From Trichothermofontia sichuanensis B231 (GTDB lineage: Bacteria; Cyanobacteriota; Cyanobacteriia; B231): 64,000 nt of DNA. How positions within the stretch are numbered: the first letter of the stretch is position 1; each line of letters opens with the position of its first letter. The translations under genes and the position numbers were made by a program. This document shows, piece by piece, positions 36,901 to 46,817 of the stretch. Where the stretch lies: the NCBI RefSeq assembly GCF_026240635.1, contig NZ_CP110848.1, forward strand, positions 994,501 through 1,058,500, given 5' to 3'. Under the pieces are notes generated by a model. That model was given only the letters and a program-made list of their open reading frames with translations, ran no database searches and was not told where the DNA came from.

Positions 36901-37611
36901 AACCACCCCTACCCCAATACTGTCAACGCTCTACCTAAAACCAACCTTACCAAGCGCGTTACCCCGCGATCGTACCCCCCACCCTCACACCAGCACAGGC
37001 TAAACGCATCAATCACCAAAATAGTTAAAATGTACTATAAATTAACTGTGGCTATCCGTCAACCAGGTGAGGTTGGCATCGAGCTGCCTGCAAGCTAACC
37101 CACCGACTTTGCAGGGTTACCCTGCGTTAATAACCTCGATCAAGGTTGACAATAGACTGGGGCAGCCAGCATTGTGTTTAGCGACGTTAGCCGTCACGAC
37201 TTGAGGTGTTGCTAGTTAAAGCTAGCCAGGCAGAGCAAGACAGGCTGAGCAAGGCGCTACTGACCACACCCTGTATCAGTTTTTTGTATCAGTTTTTCTA
37301 GAGGTTCAGCCGTGGATATTCCGTATTTATGCATTTATTTTATGTATTTACAGCCTTTACCTTAATCATAAAGTACGGTTTTAGAGGGGTAGGATGGGGG
37401 CAGCCGGCGGGTGCGGCGCTCACCCTAACCGTTTCCCAGCACCGGAGAGGGATTGAGGGTGAGGGTTTGCTTCGCCCCACTTGGGAGAAGGGGGTGGGGG
37501 ATGAGGGCTGCCGGTCGGATCGAGATCCAAACCTTAATTGTGTACTGAGTTAATTAGGTAAAGACTATACTCGTCTTGGGCGTGGATATGTCGATATTTA
37601 ATCTTGAATAA
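36901..37611. other. 711-bp intergenic region with small repeats
   Basis: No convincing gene. Visible are a 15-bp palindrome GCAGGGTTACCCTGC (37111-37125), a direct repeat TGTATCAGTTTTT (about 37272-37301), and at about 37420-37505 a degenerate member of the CCCTCACCC...GGGTGAGGG hairpin family. The A+T-rich stretch TAAAATGTACTATAAATTAA (from about 37026) could hold a promoter; direction is not clear. Confidence 0.5.
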
Positions 37612-37683
37612 CTGGGGCGCTAGGATTCGAACCTAGGAATGGCGGGACCAAAACCCGCTGCCTTACCGCTTGGCTACGCCCCA
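37612..37683 (-). tRNA. trnQ: tRNA-Gln (anticodon UUG)
   Basis: On the minus strand a 72-nt cloverleaf folds. The acceptor TGGGGCG pairs with CGCCCCA, with discriminator G. The D arm is GCC/GGC. The anticodon stem GCGGG/CCCGC closes the loop TTTTGGT (anticodon TTG), and the T arm is CTAGG-TTCGAAT-CCTAG. No CCA is encoded. U-A as first acceptor pair and G73 are normal for Gln tRNAs. Confidence 0.97.
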
Positions 37684-37790
37684 TCGCGTCAGATACCGAT
37701 TTAGTGTAGCAGACTTGTCTCCCCTTTTTCCATACTGATTAAAAAATTTGCCAGCACCAGCGCTTACCAGCACCGGGGGCAGCGATCGCT

Positions 37791-40718
37791 CTAGACCATA
37801 ACAGGTGTTAAGGCCAGGGGAATACGCACCCAGAACGTGGCACCTTGCCCTGGCTCCGATTCACACACGAGGCTGCCCCGGTGACGTTCCACCACAATTT
37901 GATAGCTAATCGAAAGCCCTAGGCCTGTGCCCTGCCCGACGGGTTTCGTTGTGAAGAAGGGGTCAAAGAGGCGTTGCTGCACCTCTGGCGAGATGCCCGG
38001 ACCATTATCCTGGATGCAAATGGTTGCAAAGACCTGATTGTCCAAAGTTTGAACCATTGTCTGGATCATAATCACCGGATCGTCCTGCTCGCTGAGAGCG
38101 TCGATCGCATTACTGAGGATGTTCATAAACACCTGGTTCATCGGTCCGGCGTAGCATTCTACCAGGGGTAGTTGACCGTAGTGCTTCTCAACACGAATGC
38201 CCGGACGTTTACCCACAGCCTTTAGGCGGCTTTGCAAAATCAGCAGGGTATTTTCGATGCCTTCGTGAATATCCACCGGCTTCAACTCGGCCTCATCCAG
38301 ACGCGAGAAGTTACGCAGGGAGAGGACAATTTGACGAATGCGATCGGTGCCTACCTTCATCGAGTTCAACAAGTTGGGCAAATCTTCGGCAATAAACGCT
38401 AGGTCAATGGCCTCCGCCAACTCACGGACCTCCGGCACAGCTTCAGGATAGTGGCGCTGGTAGCATTGAAGCAGATCAAGCAGATCGTGGGTGTAGTTAG
38501 TGGCATGGTTAAGGTTGCCACTGATAAAGCTCACCGGATTATTGATTTCGTGAGCAATTCCAGCCACCATTTGCCCCAAACTCGACATCTTTTCACTCTG
38601 AATCAGCTGCGCTTGGGTTTGCTTGAGGTTGCGCAGGGCTTCACTCAACTGGCGGGCTTGAGCCTCGGCAGCAAAGGCAGAGGCACGGCTTTTGGCAAAT
38701 AATTCCGCTTGGTCGATCGCTAGGGCTAACTGATCCCGCACCGCCTGGAGGAGGGCTACCTCACTACTGGTCCAGGGACGGGGTTCATCACACTGAGTAC
38801 ACACGATCGCCCCCAACTGGCCAGCACAGGTTGCCAAGGGGACCACCAATTGGGCTGTCACCGCTAGATTGGAGAGGAGAATTTGGCACTCAGCGGTAGC
38901 TGGGGATAATTGGGTAACGTCATCAAGCCGCAGGGTTTCCAGCCGCTCCAACTTTTCGATCAACCCGGTGCGCGGTCCTACCGGACAGTCTCCCAAGGAG
39001 GTGGGCAAGTCCGCATCGCGGGCTTCGTGAGTAATTGCCAGGAGGGGGGGCTGACTTTGGGGCCAGTACCAGACAAAATGGCAGCACTTAATCTGCAACA
39101 ATCCCCGAATCTCTTGCACCGCCGTCTTGAGGATTGTATCCAACTCCAGCGAGTTATGAATTTGGCGGGCTAAGCGGAACAGGAGCGCTTCCCGACGGCT
39201 GAGCAGTTCCTCCCGTGCCCAAGCGCGATCGATAGCCACAGCCACGTCATTGGCCACCCAATCCAGGATCGCGAAGGCGGCATCCGTGAGGGGTTGTCGC
39301 CGGAAGACGGCCATAACCCCAACTAGGCGCTCCTCAACCACCAGGGGATACCCCGCAAAGGCAATCACCCGCTCCTGTTTGACCCAATCGGCCTTGGCCA
39401 CGCAGAGATCATTGAGCACTGTATTGGTCAAATAGGGCTGACGAGTATGGGCAATAAAGCCCACCATCGAAATCCCAGGGGCAATCAGGGCGGGAAAGTC
39501 ATCTGTTGGGGTATGGTCTCCCACCACGGCTTGTTGCTCTAGCAAATTGCTCTCTGGGTTCCAGGTCCAAAGGTAGGCAAATGAGTCAGGCAGGTGAGTG
39601 ACGATCGCGCCCAAACAAGCCTGGAGACTATCCGTCAAATTTCCCCCGTGGGCCAAGGCCAGACTCACTTCTGCCCCTAGGGCGGACAGGGCTGTGCGCT
39701 CCGTGAGTGCGGCTTCAGCTTGTTTGACGCTAGTGATATCCCGCAAAAATACGGCCATGCCTTCACCGTCGGGATAGATGCGTATTTCTAACCAGATTCC
39801 CAGCGGCGGGTAGAACATCTCAAACTGCACCGCCCGCTGTTCACCACAGGCCCGCTGAGCTTCCGCCGCAAACGGCGTCACGCGAAGATCCGGTAAGCTA
39901 TCCCAGATCGGCTGTCCAATGAGTTCCTCCCGGGTTTTAAAAAACAGGTGCTCCGCCCGTGGGTTTAGATCGATAAACCGCCCTTGCGCATCCAGAGCCA
40001 GATAGCCTTCAGTCATGCGTTCCAAAAGCTGACGATAAACCAGGGGGAAGCCAGACGCGCCAGTGGCGTTACCGGCGCCGACGGGTGGGGCAACGGCAGC
40101 TAAAGAGACGGGCCGCAGCGGTTCAGCCAGTGGCTTAAGGGGAGAAGCGTCCGGAGCGAGGGCTGGGCAATTCCCTTGGGCAGACGCCGTAGAAGGCCGC
40201 TGTGACAAGGTCGCACGCCCTAGGTGAAGCGCTATCTGTCGGGCAAGTGCCAGTAACGCATGGCTTTGGGCTGCCTGCAATCGGCGTGGAGACAGATCCA
40301 TAACACCCAGGCAGCCGATCGCAGCGTCCCGGTGCCATTGACCACTGGCGGTGCGGCCCCAACGCAAGGGGAAGCCAGCATAGAAGCGCAGTTGGGGTTC
40401 CTGCGTCACTAGGGGGTTGTGGGTAAACCGGGAATCACGACGCAGATCCGGCACCATCAACAGTTCAGTAGCTGCCAGCGTCTGTTCGCAAAAGGGGAGA
40501 TGGTAAGGCGCAAGGGTGATACCTGGGCCAATAGCGGCCTGAATCCAGTGCTGATCATCCACCCACAGACTGATAAACGCGATCGGCGTTTGGCCAATAA
40601 AAGCTGCTAACCGGACCCAGTCATCCAACCAAGCTGATTCCAGTTCCGTCTCAAGACAGGGATACGCGGGCGCACGCGCTGACCATTCCGTTTGCTTCTC
40701 TGGTAGGGGCGCTGACAT
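37791..40718 (-). CDS. Multi-GAF/PAS sensor histidine kinase
   Basis: About 975 residues. The order is an N-terminal GAF (about 30-175), a low-complexity linker, PAS (about 226-333, [20 protein letters not shown]), GAF (about 350-495) and GAF (about 510-690, [13 protein letters not shown]). A coiled coil then leads to the kinase core with H-box GIAHEINNP (about 723), N-box [11 protein letters not shown]1 DNGPGIS and G2 [11 protein letters not shown]. No membrane helix. The last GAF plus kinase parallel the gene at 7911-9587 closely. ATG 40718 ([15 protein letters not shown]) is preferred; the frame is open to 40937 but the extra 73 residues are Pro-rich and unlike a domain. No response regulator is adjacent. 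Confidence 0.9.
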   Translation of the reverse strand: MSAPLPEKQTEWSARAPAYPCLETELESAWLDDWVRLAAFIGQTPIAFISLWVDDQHWIQAAIGPGITLAPYHLPFCEQTLAATELLMVPDLRRDSRFTHNPLVTQEPQLRFYAGFPLRWGRTASGQWHRDAAIGCLGVMDLSPRRLQAAQSHALLALARQIALHLGRATLSQRPSTASAQGNCPALAPDASPLKPLAEPLRPVSLAAVAPPVGAGNATGASGFPLVYRQLLERMTEGYLALDAQGRFIDLNPRAEHLFFKTREELIGQPIWDSLPDLRVTPFAAEAQRACGEQRAVQFEMFYPPLGIWLEIRIYPDGEGMAVFLRDITSVKQAEAALTERTALSALGAEVSLALAHGGNLTDSLQACLGAIVTHLPDSFAYLWTWNPESNLLEQQAVVGDHTPTDDFPALIAPGISMVGFIAHTRQPYLTNTVLNDLCVAKADWVKQERVIAFAGYPLVVEERLVGVMAVFRRQPLTDAAFAILDWVANDVAVAIDRAWAREELLSRREALLFRLARQIHNSLELDTILKTAVQEIRGLLQIKCCHFVWYWPQSQPPLLAITHEARDADLPTSLGDCPVGPRTGLIEKLERLETLRLDDVTQLSPATAECQILLSNLAVTAQLVVPLATCAGQLGAIVCTQCDEPRPWTSSEVALLQAVRDQLALAIDQAELFAKSRASAFAAEAQARQLSEALRNLKQTQAQLIQSEKMSSLGQMVAGIAHEINNPVSFISGNLNHATNYTHDLLDLLQCYQRHYPEAVPEVRELAEAIDLAFIAEDLPNLLNSMKVGTDRIRQIVLSLRNFSRLDEAELKPVDIHEGIENTLLILQSRLKAVGKRPGIRVEKHYGQLPLVECYAGPMNQVFMNILSNAIDALSEQDDPVIMIQTMVQTLDNQVFATICIQDNGPGISPEVQQRLFDPFFTTKPVGQGTGLGLSISYQIVVERHRGSLVCESEPGQGATFWVRIPLALTPVMV

Positions 40719-41068
40719 TGTGGGACGTATGTGGGATGTAATGACGGCTGTCAGTAGATCAGTACCTTGAGCTATGTCTCTTTTCAGGACCACAAAGGGG
40801 ATAACGGGATGATGCCCCAAATGCGTACCTAGCGGTAAGGGCCTAGAGGTCAGGGGAAACGCTGACCATGTCCAGAGCGGACGCAGGGAGACAGAGGGAG
40901 GAGGATGAAAACTGCCGGTTGCTAAACTGGGAGGCACCTAGGCCAAGCACTGCTCAGCGTCCCTCTGCTCCGCAACACCAGGTAAGCAGGCCCACTTCCA
41001 AGGGTAACGATTAAAATGAGGGTGCCCCTAAATCTGCCTAAATTTTAAGTTATCTCTCGGTTATCTCT
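40719..41068. other. 350-bp divergent intergenic region (kinase / def)
   Basis: The leftward kinase frame runs open through most of this stretch without domain similarity. The promoters for both the kinase and the def gene should lie here; TTAAAATGAG and TAAATTTTAAG near 41010-41050 are A+T-rich candidates for def. No repeat or RNA seen. Confidence 0.4.
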
Positions 41069-41608
41069 ATGAGTGATTGTCCAGCCATCGCCCAACTGGG
41101 AAATCCGATCCTCCGCACGGAAGCTGAACCGGTTCATGATCTGCGCGATGCACGGGTACAAGCCCTGATTGATCAACTGTTAGCTACGGTGCAACAAGCT
41201 AATGGCGTCGGGTTAGCCGCAACCCAAATCTCGCAACCCTACCGCGTCTTGGTTATTGCCTCCCATCCCAGCCCTCGCTATCCTGATGCCCCACAGATGG
41301 CCCCGATCGCCCTGATCAATCCTCGGCTCGTGGCTCACTCGGAGGAAATGGTGACGGATTGGGAAGGCTGCCTGAGTGTGCCCGGTATTCGGGGACGGGT
41401 GCCGCGCTATCAAGCTGTCACTGTGGAATATACCGATCGCGAGGGCAAGTTACAACATCAGGAATTTACGGGGTTTATAGCCCGGATTTTCCAGCATGAG
41501 TATGACCATCTACACGGTCTGGTGTTCCTCGATCGCGTCGAAGACACCCATCAGTTGATGACTGAACCGGAATACCAACGTCAAGTCTTGAGCCATTGTC
41601 CCACCTGA
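41069..41608 (+). CDS. def: Peptide deformylase
   Basis: A 179-residue metalloenzyme that removes the formyl group from nascent N-terminal Met. All three family motifs are present: GVGLAATQ, EGCLSVPG (metal-binding Cys) and QHEYDHLHG (HEXXH-type metal ligands and catalytic Glu). Length is normal. It starts a run of rightward genes (def, radical SAM, Nudix-like). Confidence 0.96.
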   Translation: MSDCPAIAQLGNPILRTEAEPVHDLRDARVQALIDQLLATVQQANGVGLAATQISQPYRVLVIASHPSPRYPDAPQMAPIALINPRLVAHSEEMVTDWEGCLSVPGIRGRVPRYQAVTVEYTDREGKLQHQEFTGFIARIFQHEYDHLHGLVFLDRVEDTHQLMTEPEYQRQVLSHCPT

Positions 41609-41687
41609 GGGGGCGCTGGGGTCCCGGTTGATCCTGGGTGTGCAGCCTCAGCACAGGTCACTCGTTTTTCCTTAATCCAGACTGGCG

Positions 41688-42521
41688 ATGTCTAACGTTC
41701 TTTCAGCTTTTTGCGCCGTTTATGGCCCCGTCAAATCCTGGCGATTTGGCCAGTCCCTCGGCATTGACCCGATCGGGCCGGTGTCTACCTGTTCGTTTAA
41801 CTGTGTCTATTGTCAGTTAGGTGAGATCCAGCAAAAAATCAGCGATCGTCGCCTGTTTGTCCCCACAGCCCAGGTTGAGCAGGATCTCAAACCCTTTGCC
41901 CCGTGGGCAGTGGATATCATTACCCTTAGTGGTAGCGGCGAACCCACCCTGGCCCTGAACCTGGGGGAAATTCTGACACTGGTTAAAACAATGACCCGCA
42001 AACCAACGGCGGTATTGACGAATGGTACGACGTTGACCGACCCCCAGGCGCGGTCGGAGTTGGCGATCGCCGATCGGGTAGCCGTCAAACTGGATGCCGT
42101 CACCCCCGACCAACTGCGTCGCGTCGATCGGGCTGTACCGGACATTACCTGGGCCAACCTCTGGCAGGGAATTAACCAATTTCGGCGTGAGTATACCGGC
42201 TTTCTGGCCGTCCAGACCATGCTGCTAACCCCCTGGTCACCCACCGAGCAAGACACCTATATTCAATTACTGCAAGAGCTACAGCCAGACGAAGTACAAC
42301 TGAATGTACCCACCCGTCCCAAACCCCTGACCTATCAACTGGAGGCACGGGGTAACCACGAACCAGAGGGCTGTCCCTACCCGGTTCAAGTCCTAAAGCA
42401 GGTCCAACCGCAGGTGCTGGTGGCCCTGGCCGATCGCATTCAGGCTGCAACCGCCATCCCGGTGCGGATGCCACCCCATCTCGCCGAACACTGGCAAAAT
42501 GCTAACACCGATGATGTCTGA
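41688..42521 (+). CDS. Radical SAM protein, COG0731 family
   Basis: The 277-residue enzyme has the iron-sulfur motif STCSFNCVYCQLG (CX3CX2C), then LSGSGEPTLALNLGE (SAM-binding GGE-like strand) and VLTNGTTLTD. COG0731 proteins are related to the Tyw1 wybutosine enzyme but in bacteria without that pathway their reaction is unknown. About 80 bp after def. The 3' end overlaps the Nudix-like gene by 8 bp (ATGTCTGA). Confidence 0.85.
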   Translation: MSNVLSAFCAVYGPVKSWRFGQSLGIDPIGPVSTCSFNCVYCQLGEIQQKISDRRLFVPTAQVEQDLKPFAPWAVDIITLSGSGEPTLALNLGEILTLVKTMTRKPTAVLTNGTTLTDPQARSELAIADRVAVKLDAVTPDQLRRVDRAVPDITWANLWQGINQFRREYTGFLAVQTMLLTPWSPTEQDTYIQLLQELQPDEVQLNVPTRPKPLTYQLEARGNHEPEGCPYPVQVLKQVQPQVLVALADRIQAATAIPVRMPPHLAEHWQNANTDDV

Positions 42522-43071
42522 CCCAGCTCCCCGGCCAGTATGGGAACGGCGCGATCGTTTTTTTGAACTCCAATCCCCGTGGCTCACCCTAATCGGGGAA
42601 CATTGGCGCGACGATCGGCACCAATGGCTGGAATATTGGCGCGTAGAAAAGGCTGACTCTGCGATCGTGCTGCCCCTGTGCCAGGACCAATTGCTGCTCC
42701 CACCCCCCAGCTATCGTCCCGGTCTGGGCCAATGCACCCTCGACTTTCCCGGTGGCCGCGTTCCCGCTGGACAATCTCCCGCTGCCGTGATTCCAGCCAT
42801 TTTGCAGCGAGAATTGCAGATTCCCCCCGACAGCATCCAACAGCTTGTGCCTCTCAACACAACGGGTTGGGCCGTAAACAGTTCCTTCTCTAACCAACGC
42901 CTCTATGGGTTTGTCGCCCACCTAGATGCCACCCTCCTCACCGCCGAATCGGCTCCTAATTGGCACCGATATACGACAACGCCAGCCGGTATTCGTGACC
43001 TGCTAGCGGTTCTGACCTGTTTACAGTGCCGCGCCCTGCTGCTGGAATGGTGGTTGGGCCATTCGCTCTAG
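42514..43071 (+). CDS. Nudix-fold protein with a degenerate Nudix box
   Basis: The 185-residue protein has a Nudix-like core: EYWRVEKADSAIVLPL, LDFPGGRVPAGQSPAAVIPA, AILQRELQIPPDSI, then LYGFVAHLDA. The Nudix consensus GX5EX7REUXEEXGU is only partly kept: the first Glu is Gln (GQS) and REUXEE reads RELQIP, so the metal-binding glutamates are missing. Phosphohydrolase activity is therefore doubtful. ATG 42514 overlaps the radical SAM stop; ATG 42499 would also be in frame. Confidence 0.7.
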   Translation: MSDPAPRPVWERRDRFFELQSPWLTLIGEHWRDDRHQWLEYWRVEKADSAIVLPLCQDQLLLPPPSYRPGLGQCTLDFPGGRVPAGQSPAAVIPAILQRELQIPPDSIQQLVPLNTTGWAVNSSFSNQRLYGFVAHLDATLLTAESAPNWHRYTTTPAGIRDLLAVLTCLQCRALLLEWWLGHSL

Positions 43072-43127
43072 CCTTAAGGGGCATTAGGGAACCTTCCAGC
43101 TACGGCTCAGTCTGCACCGACATCCGA

Positions 43128-44120
43128 CTAGAACTGGCGCAGGAAGCGCAAATCATTCGTATAGAACCGCCGAACATCATCAATTTGATGGAGGACCATC
43201 GCAAACCGTTCAATGCCTAACCCCGCCGCAAAGCCGGTATAGACTTCCGGATCATAGCCCACAGCCTTGAGCACATTTGGGTCCACCATGCCGCAACCCA
43301 TGACCTCTAGCCATTGGCCCTGCCATTGCACATCGACTTCGGCAGAGGGTTCCGTGAACGGGAAATAGCTGGCCCGGAAGCGCACGGGTAAATCTTCGCC
43401 AAACACAGACTCCAGAAAGACCCGTAGCGTCCCGCGTAGATCAGTGAAGGTTAGGCCCTCATCCACCGCCAGAATCTCCAACTGGTGGAAGGTGGCCGCA
43501 TGGGTGGCATCCACAGTATCCCGCCGAAAAACCCGACCGGGGGCCACGATCCGGATCGGCGGCTCATTGTCAGCCATATAGCGGATCTGTACCGAAGAGG
43601 TATGGGTGCGCAGGAGGTGACCATCGGGCAGGTAAAAGGTGTCCTGCATATCACGCGCCGGGTGGTCAGCCGGGGTATTCAGGGCCTCAAAGTTGTAGTA
43701 GTCGGTTTCGATTTCAGGGCCATCAGCGACGGTATAGCCCATGCCGACCAGGATATCGATCATACGATCGGTCATGGCCGTGAGCGGATGGGTGCGCCCC
43801 AGGGGCCGATAAACTCCTGGCATAGTGACATCCAGGGTTTCTGCCTCTAGTTGGGCCTGAATTTGGGCTGCCTGCAAAGCCGTCCGCCGCTCCTCTAGGG
43901 CGGTTTGCAGGCAGGTTTTGACCTCATTTGCAAGGGCGCCAATGCGGGGACGTTCCGTTGCATCGAGCTTGCCCATACCGCCAAGGATTTGGGAGAGTTC
44001 GCCCTTTTTCCCCAGGTATTTGACGCGCAATTGTTCCAGTTCCTCCAGGGTATCGGTAGCGGCGATCGCAGCTTGACCGTCCTGTTGGAGGGTTTGTAGT
44101 TGCGTCTCAAGGGTACTCAT
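43128..44120 (-). CDS. pheS: Phenylalanine-tRNA ligase alpha subunit
   Basis: The 330-residue subunit has an N-terminal coiled coil (1-90, [19 protein letters not shown]) and the class II catalytic core. [49 protein letters not shown] and [21 protein letters not shown] mark motif 2; [14 protein letters not shown] and [12 protein letters not shown] mark motif 3. The start [11 protein letters not shown] (ATG 44120) was chosen; the open frame upstream is unrelated. The beta subunit gene is not adjacent in this window. Confidence 0.97.
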   Translation of the reverse strand: MSTLETQLQTLQQDGQAAIAATDTLEELEQLRVKYLGKKGELSQILGGMGKLDATERPRIGALANEVKTCLQTALEERRTALQAAQIQAQLEAETLDVTMPGVYRPLGRTHPLTAMTDRMIDILVGMGYTVADGPEIETDYYNFEALNTPADHPARDMQDTFYLPDGHLLRTHTSSVQIRYMADNEPPIRIVAPGRVFRRDTVDATHAATFHQLEILAVDEGLTFTDLRGTLRVFLESVFGEDLPVRFRASYFPFTEPSAEVDVQWQGQWLEVMGCGMVDPNVLKAVGYDPEVYTGFAAGLGIERFAMVLHQIDDVRRFYTNDLRFLRQF

Positions 44121-44157
44121 AGGGGGAAGTTGTACAGAATCAGGGATGTCTCCCAGT

Positions 44158-44889
44158 CTAGGGCATTTCTGGCCTTCCCAGCGGTTGAGCATTCCCTGGT
44201 TGATAGCTACAGGTGACCCGACCGCCCCCCCGAAATTGGGCCAAATAGGTCTGACTGACCGGATCATCCGAGGGAATGAGCCAATCAATGCCAATGCCAT
44301 TGCGCCCCTGGTCTTGACCGGAACTGTGTACATAGCGATCGCCCCCTAGATACAAGCCCACATGGGTGATTTTGGCTGGGGTTCCAAAAAACACTAAATC
44401 CCCGGCTTGTAAATCTGGACGGGCTACGGGGGTACAAAACGCTGCCTGCTGATAGGCATCCCTGGGTAACCAAATGCCACTGGCGGCGAACGCAGCCTGT
44501 ATTAATCCAGAGCAATCGTAATTAGGGGCGACCGTCCCTCCCCATAAATAGGTATTCGGCACCCCCATTGCCGCTTGGGTAAAGGCAATTACGTCCGGTA
44601 GACAAGCCCGAATCTCGGCAGCCGTCCAATATCTGGCCTGATAGCCTTGGGGAGCCACCGCTAGCTGGGCGCGATCGGCCACAGCTAACCAGGCTGGGTA
44701 CTCATCCTCACACAGGCGAATGGGTAGGGCTTGGCGGGTCTCTGTCCCTGGTGAGGGGTCAAGGAGCATGAGATAGCGTCCGGGAGCAGCTTGGGTGGCT
44801 AAACGGCAACAGTCGGGACTGTCGTAGAGATTGATCGTACTCAGGGTTTGATAGGTGAGGTTGGACGAGAGGCGCAGCGGTAGTGACAT
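44158..44889 (-). CDS. NlpC/P60 (C40) cell-wall hydrolase
   Basis: The 243-residue protein has an N-terminal SH3-like part (about 15-90) and a C-terminal NlpC/P60 domain: [18 protein letters not shown] with the nucleophile Cys, [28 protein letters not shown] with the catalytic His, followed by a third polar residue region. Such enzymes cut gamma-D-glutamyl-diamino-acid bonds in peptidoglycan peptides. No clear signal peptide is present, suggesting recycling or non-classical export. Upstream of pheS, 37 bp apart, same strand. Confidence 0.9.
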   Translation of the reverse strand: MSLPLRLSSNLTYQTLSTINLYDSPDCCRLATQAAPGRYLMLLDPSPGTETRQALPIRLCEDEYPAWLAVADRAQLAVAPQGYQARYWTAAEIRACLPDVIAFTQAAMGVPNTYLWGGTVAPNYDCSGLIQAAFAASGIWLPRDAYQQAAFCTPVARPDLQAGDLVFFGTPAKITHVGLYLGGDRYVHSSGQDQGRNGIGIDWLIPSDDPVSQTYLAQFRGGGRVTCSYQPGNAQPLGRPEMP

Positions 44890-44995
44890 GGGTGGGGCCG
44901 TAAGGAGAATGGCGACGGCAGGTATAAACGTATAATCGATCTTGCCCCAAGACCTTGCCCCAAGCGTTCCGTTGCGAGTGAGGCATAGGCGTTCT

Positions 44996-45037
44996 GTTTA
45001 TAGAGTTTCGTTTATAGAGTTTGGATTTTAGAGTTTG
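44996..45037 (+). repeat. Three tandem 14-bp repeats just before the HAD gene start
   Basis: GTTTATAGAGTTTC (44996-45009), GTTTATAGAGTTTG (45010-45023) and GATTTTAGAGTTTG (45024-45037) end three bases before ATG 45041. Each unit holds a GAG that could act as weak ribosome-binding site, and a TATAGAGT that resembles a -10 element. Confidence 0.85.
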
Positions 45038-45040
45038 CCA

Positions 45041-45814
45041 ATGGCGCAACTGCAAGCACTGATTTTTGATGTGGATGGGACGCTGGCCGAAACGGAGCGG
45101 GATGGCCATCGGCGGGCATTTAATCAGGCGTTTGCGGAAGCGGGCTTAGATTGGGAGTGGTCGATCGATCTCTATGGCCAATTACTAGAAGTCGCAGGGG
45201 GAAAGGAGCGGATTCAGTTTTTCCTCGATCGCTATCGTCCAGCCCAGATTCCTCCGGGCGATCGCAGTACCTGGATTGCGGAATTACATGCAGCGAAAAC
45301 ACGCCATTACCGATCGCTCCTCCAGGCAGGGGGGATTCCGCCGCGTCCTGGGGTTTGCCGTCTACTGCAAGCTGCCCGCGCACAGGGGGTGCGCCTAGCG
45401 ATCGCCACCACCAGTGCCCCGGATAATGCGATCGCCCTCCTGCAAACCACCTTGGGACCAGACAGTCCTAACTGGTTTGAGGTGATCGCGGCTGGGGATA
45501 TCGTAGCAGCCAAAAAACCCGCCCCAGATGTTTATGAATACGTTTTACAAGCATTGGATTTACCCCCTGAGGTCTGTGTCGCCATCGAAGATTCCCAGCC
45601 AGGTTTAGCAGCCGCTACTGGGGCACAGCTGGCGACCGTCATCACCTGTAACGACTACACCCGCCACCAGGATTTCCGCCGTGCTCACCTGGTTCTCGAT
45701 CATCTGGGTGATCCCGATCGTCCCTTTCAGGTTCTCCAAGGATCCGTTAACCCAACCGTTCCCTATTTCACGATCGACTTAGCGGCGCAATTGCTTAGCG
45801 GTGCAATCGATTAA
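45041..45814 (+). CDS. HAD-superfamily phosphatase, CbbY-like
   Basis: The 257-residue protein has HAD motif I LIFDVDGTLAETE (nucleophile Asp), motif II LAIATTSAPDNA, motif III Lys in AAKKPAPDVYEY and motif IV AIEDSQPGLAAATGA. The C1 helical cap (20-95) is of beta-phosphoglucomutase/CbbY type; CbbY removes phosphate from xylulose-1,5-bisphosphate, an inhibitor of Rubisco, and that role is plausible here. ATG 45041 is preferred to a TTG at 45035. Convergent with thiL, sharing 4 bp. Confidence 0.88.
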   Translation: MAQLQALIFDVDGTLAETERDGHRRAFNQAFAEAGLDWEWSIDLYGQLLEVAGGKERIQFFLDRYRPAQIPPGDRSTWIAELHAAKTRHYRSLLQAGGIPPRPGVCRLLQAARAQGVRLAIATTSAPDNAIALLQTTLGPDSPNWFEVIAAGDIVAAKKPAPDVYEYVLQALDLPPEVCVAIEDSQPGLAAATGAQLATVITCNDYTRHQDFRRAHLVLDHLGDPDRPFQVLQGSVNPTVPYFTIDLAAQLLSGAID

Positions 45815-46809
45815 AAATGCTGAAAGCCTTGGGCTAAACTCAAGGGTTTTTTCTCTCGCCCATCTACCAGGAACACCCCTGGTTCGCTGGTCACCTCCCC
45901 CACGATCGCGGCATCTCCTCCCAACCGTTGCACCAACTCTTCAGCCGCCGCCAGCGGCAAACATAGCACTAACTCGAAATCTTCTCCGCCGTATAAGACC
46001 CACGTGATTGCCTGTTCAGGGGACACGATCGCTGTCGCTTCTGGGGGAATTCGCAACCGTTCCCGTTCAACCTTGGCCCCTACCCCACTGGCCCGACAGA
46101 TCTGAATGATCGCATCTGCTAACCCATCACTGGTGTCCATTGCAGCAATATCCGATCGACACCGAGTGTGGGCAATCGCCTGCCATAATGGCTCAATTAC
46201 ATCCAGGCGCGGCACGGGATATTGGTGGGCACGCCGCCAGCGATCGGCCTCAGCCGAACTCACCGTTCCCCTTAAACTCGGCTCCTGGAGAATAGCCAAC
46301 CCCAATCGTGACGCCCCATGCAACCCCGTTACGACGATCGCATCCCCCTTCTGGGCTGCCGATCGCCGCAGGACCCGGTCGGGGTCAACCTGCCCTAGGG
46401 CCGTAATCGCGATCGAGCGCACCGGCGACTGACTGAGGTCACCCCCCAAGATAGCCCCACCAGAAGCTTGTAGGCAGGCGGTCATCCCCCGATAGAAGTG
46501 TTCAACCCAGGCAAGCGGTACCTCACCGGGCATCGCTAGGGCGATCGTCATCCCCAGGGGAGTCGCCCCCATCGCCGCCAGGTCAGACAAGTTCGCGGCT
46601 ACGGCTCGCCAGCCCACGGCATCCGGCGGGGTCGTGCGATCGCTAAAATGCACCCCTTCCACCAACACATCCGTCGTCACCACCAGCGATCGGGTCCCTA
46701 AACCTGCGAGAACGGCTGCGTCATCCCCTACGACCCCCGGCGGACAAAAGTGGAACAGCAATGGCAGGAGACCCTGCTCACCCACATCACGCACACACAG
46801 CTCAGGCAT
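45811..46809 (-). CDS. thiL: Thiamine-monophosphate kinase
   Basis: The 332-residue enzyme has GDDAAVL (metal-binding Asp), TTDVLVEGVHF, RAVAANLSDLAAMGATPLG, LGGDLSQSP and late DTSDGLADA and YGGEDFELVL, the standard ThiL signatures. It phosphorylates thiamine phosphate to thiamine diphosphate with ATP. Length normal. It is 8 bp downstream of the large membrane protein gene on the same strand. Another thiamine gene, thiG, is 11 kb away. Confidence 0.95.
   Translation of the reverse strand: MPELCVRDVGEQGLLPLLFHFCPPGVVGDDAAVLAGLGTRSLVVTTDVLVEGVHFSDRTTPPDAVGWRAVAANLSDLAAMGATPLGMTIALAMPGEVPLAWVEHFYRGMTACLQASGGAILGGDLSQSPVRSIAITALGQVDPDRVLRRSAAQKGDAIVVTGLHGASRLGLAILQEPSLRGTVSSAEADRWRRAHQYPVPRLDVIEPLWQAIAHTRCRSDIAAMDTSDGLADAIIQICRASGVGAKVERERLRIPPEATAIVSPEQAITWVLYGGEDFELVLCLPLAAAEELVQRLGGDAAIVGEVTSEPGVFLVDGREKKPLSLAQGFQHF
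45826..45852 (+). terminator. Intrinsic terminator of the HAD gene, inside the thiL 3' end
   Basis: CCTTGGG-CTAAA-CTCAAGG (one G-U pair) is followed by GTTTTTT. It lies 12 bp after the HAD stop and is encoded within the last codons of the opposite-strand thiL. Confidence 0.65.
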
Positions 46810-46817
46810 AGCAGGAC

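Noticed and set aside
40719-40937. N-terminal extension of the large histidine kinase
   Set aside because: Open frame but Pro-rich and without domain similarity; ATG 40718 gives a normal start.
44121-44333. Upstream extension of pheS by 71 codons
   Set aside because: PheS starts with a coiled coil directly after ATG 44120; the extension is unrelated and overlaps the NlpC/P60 gene.
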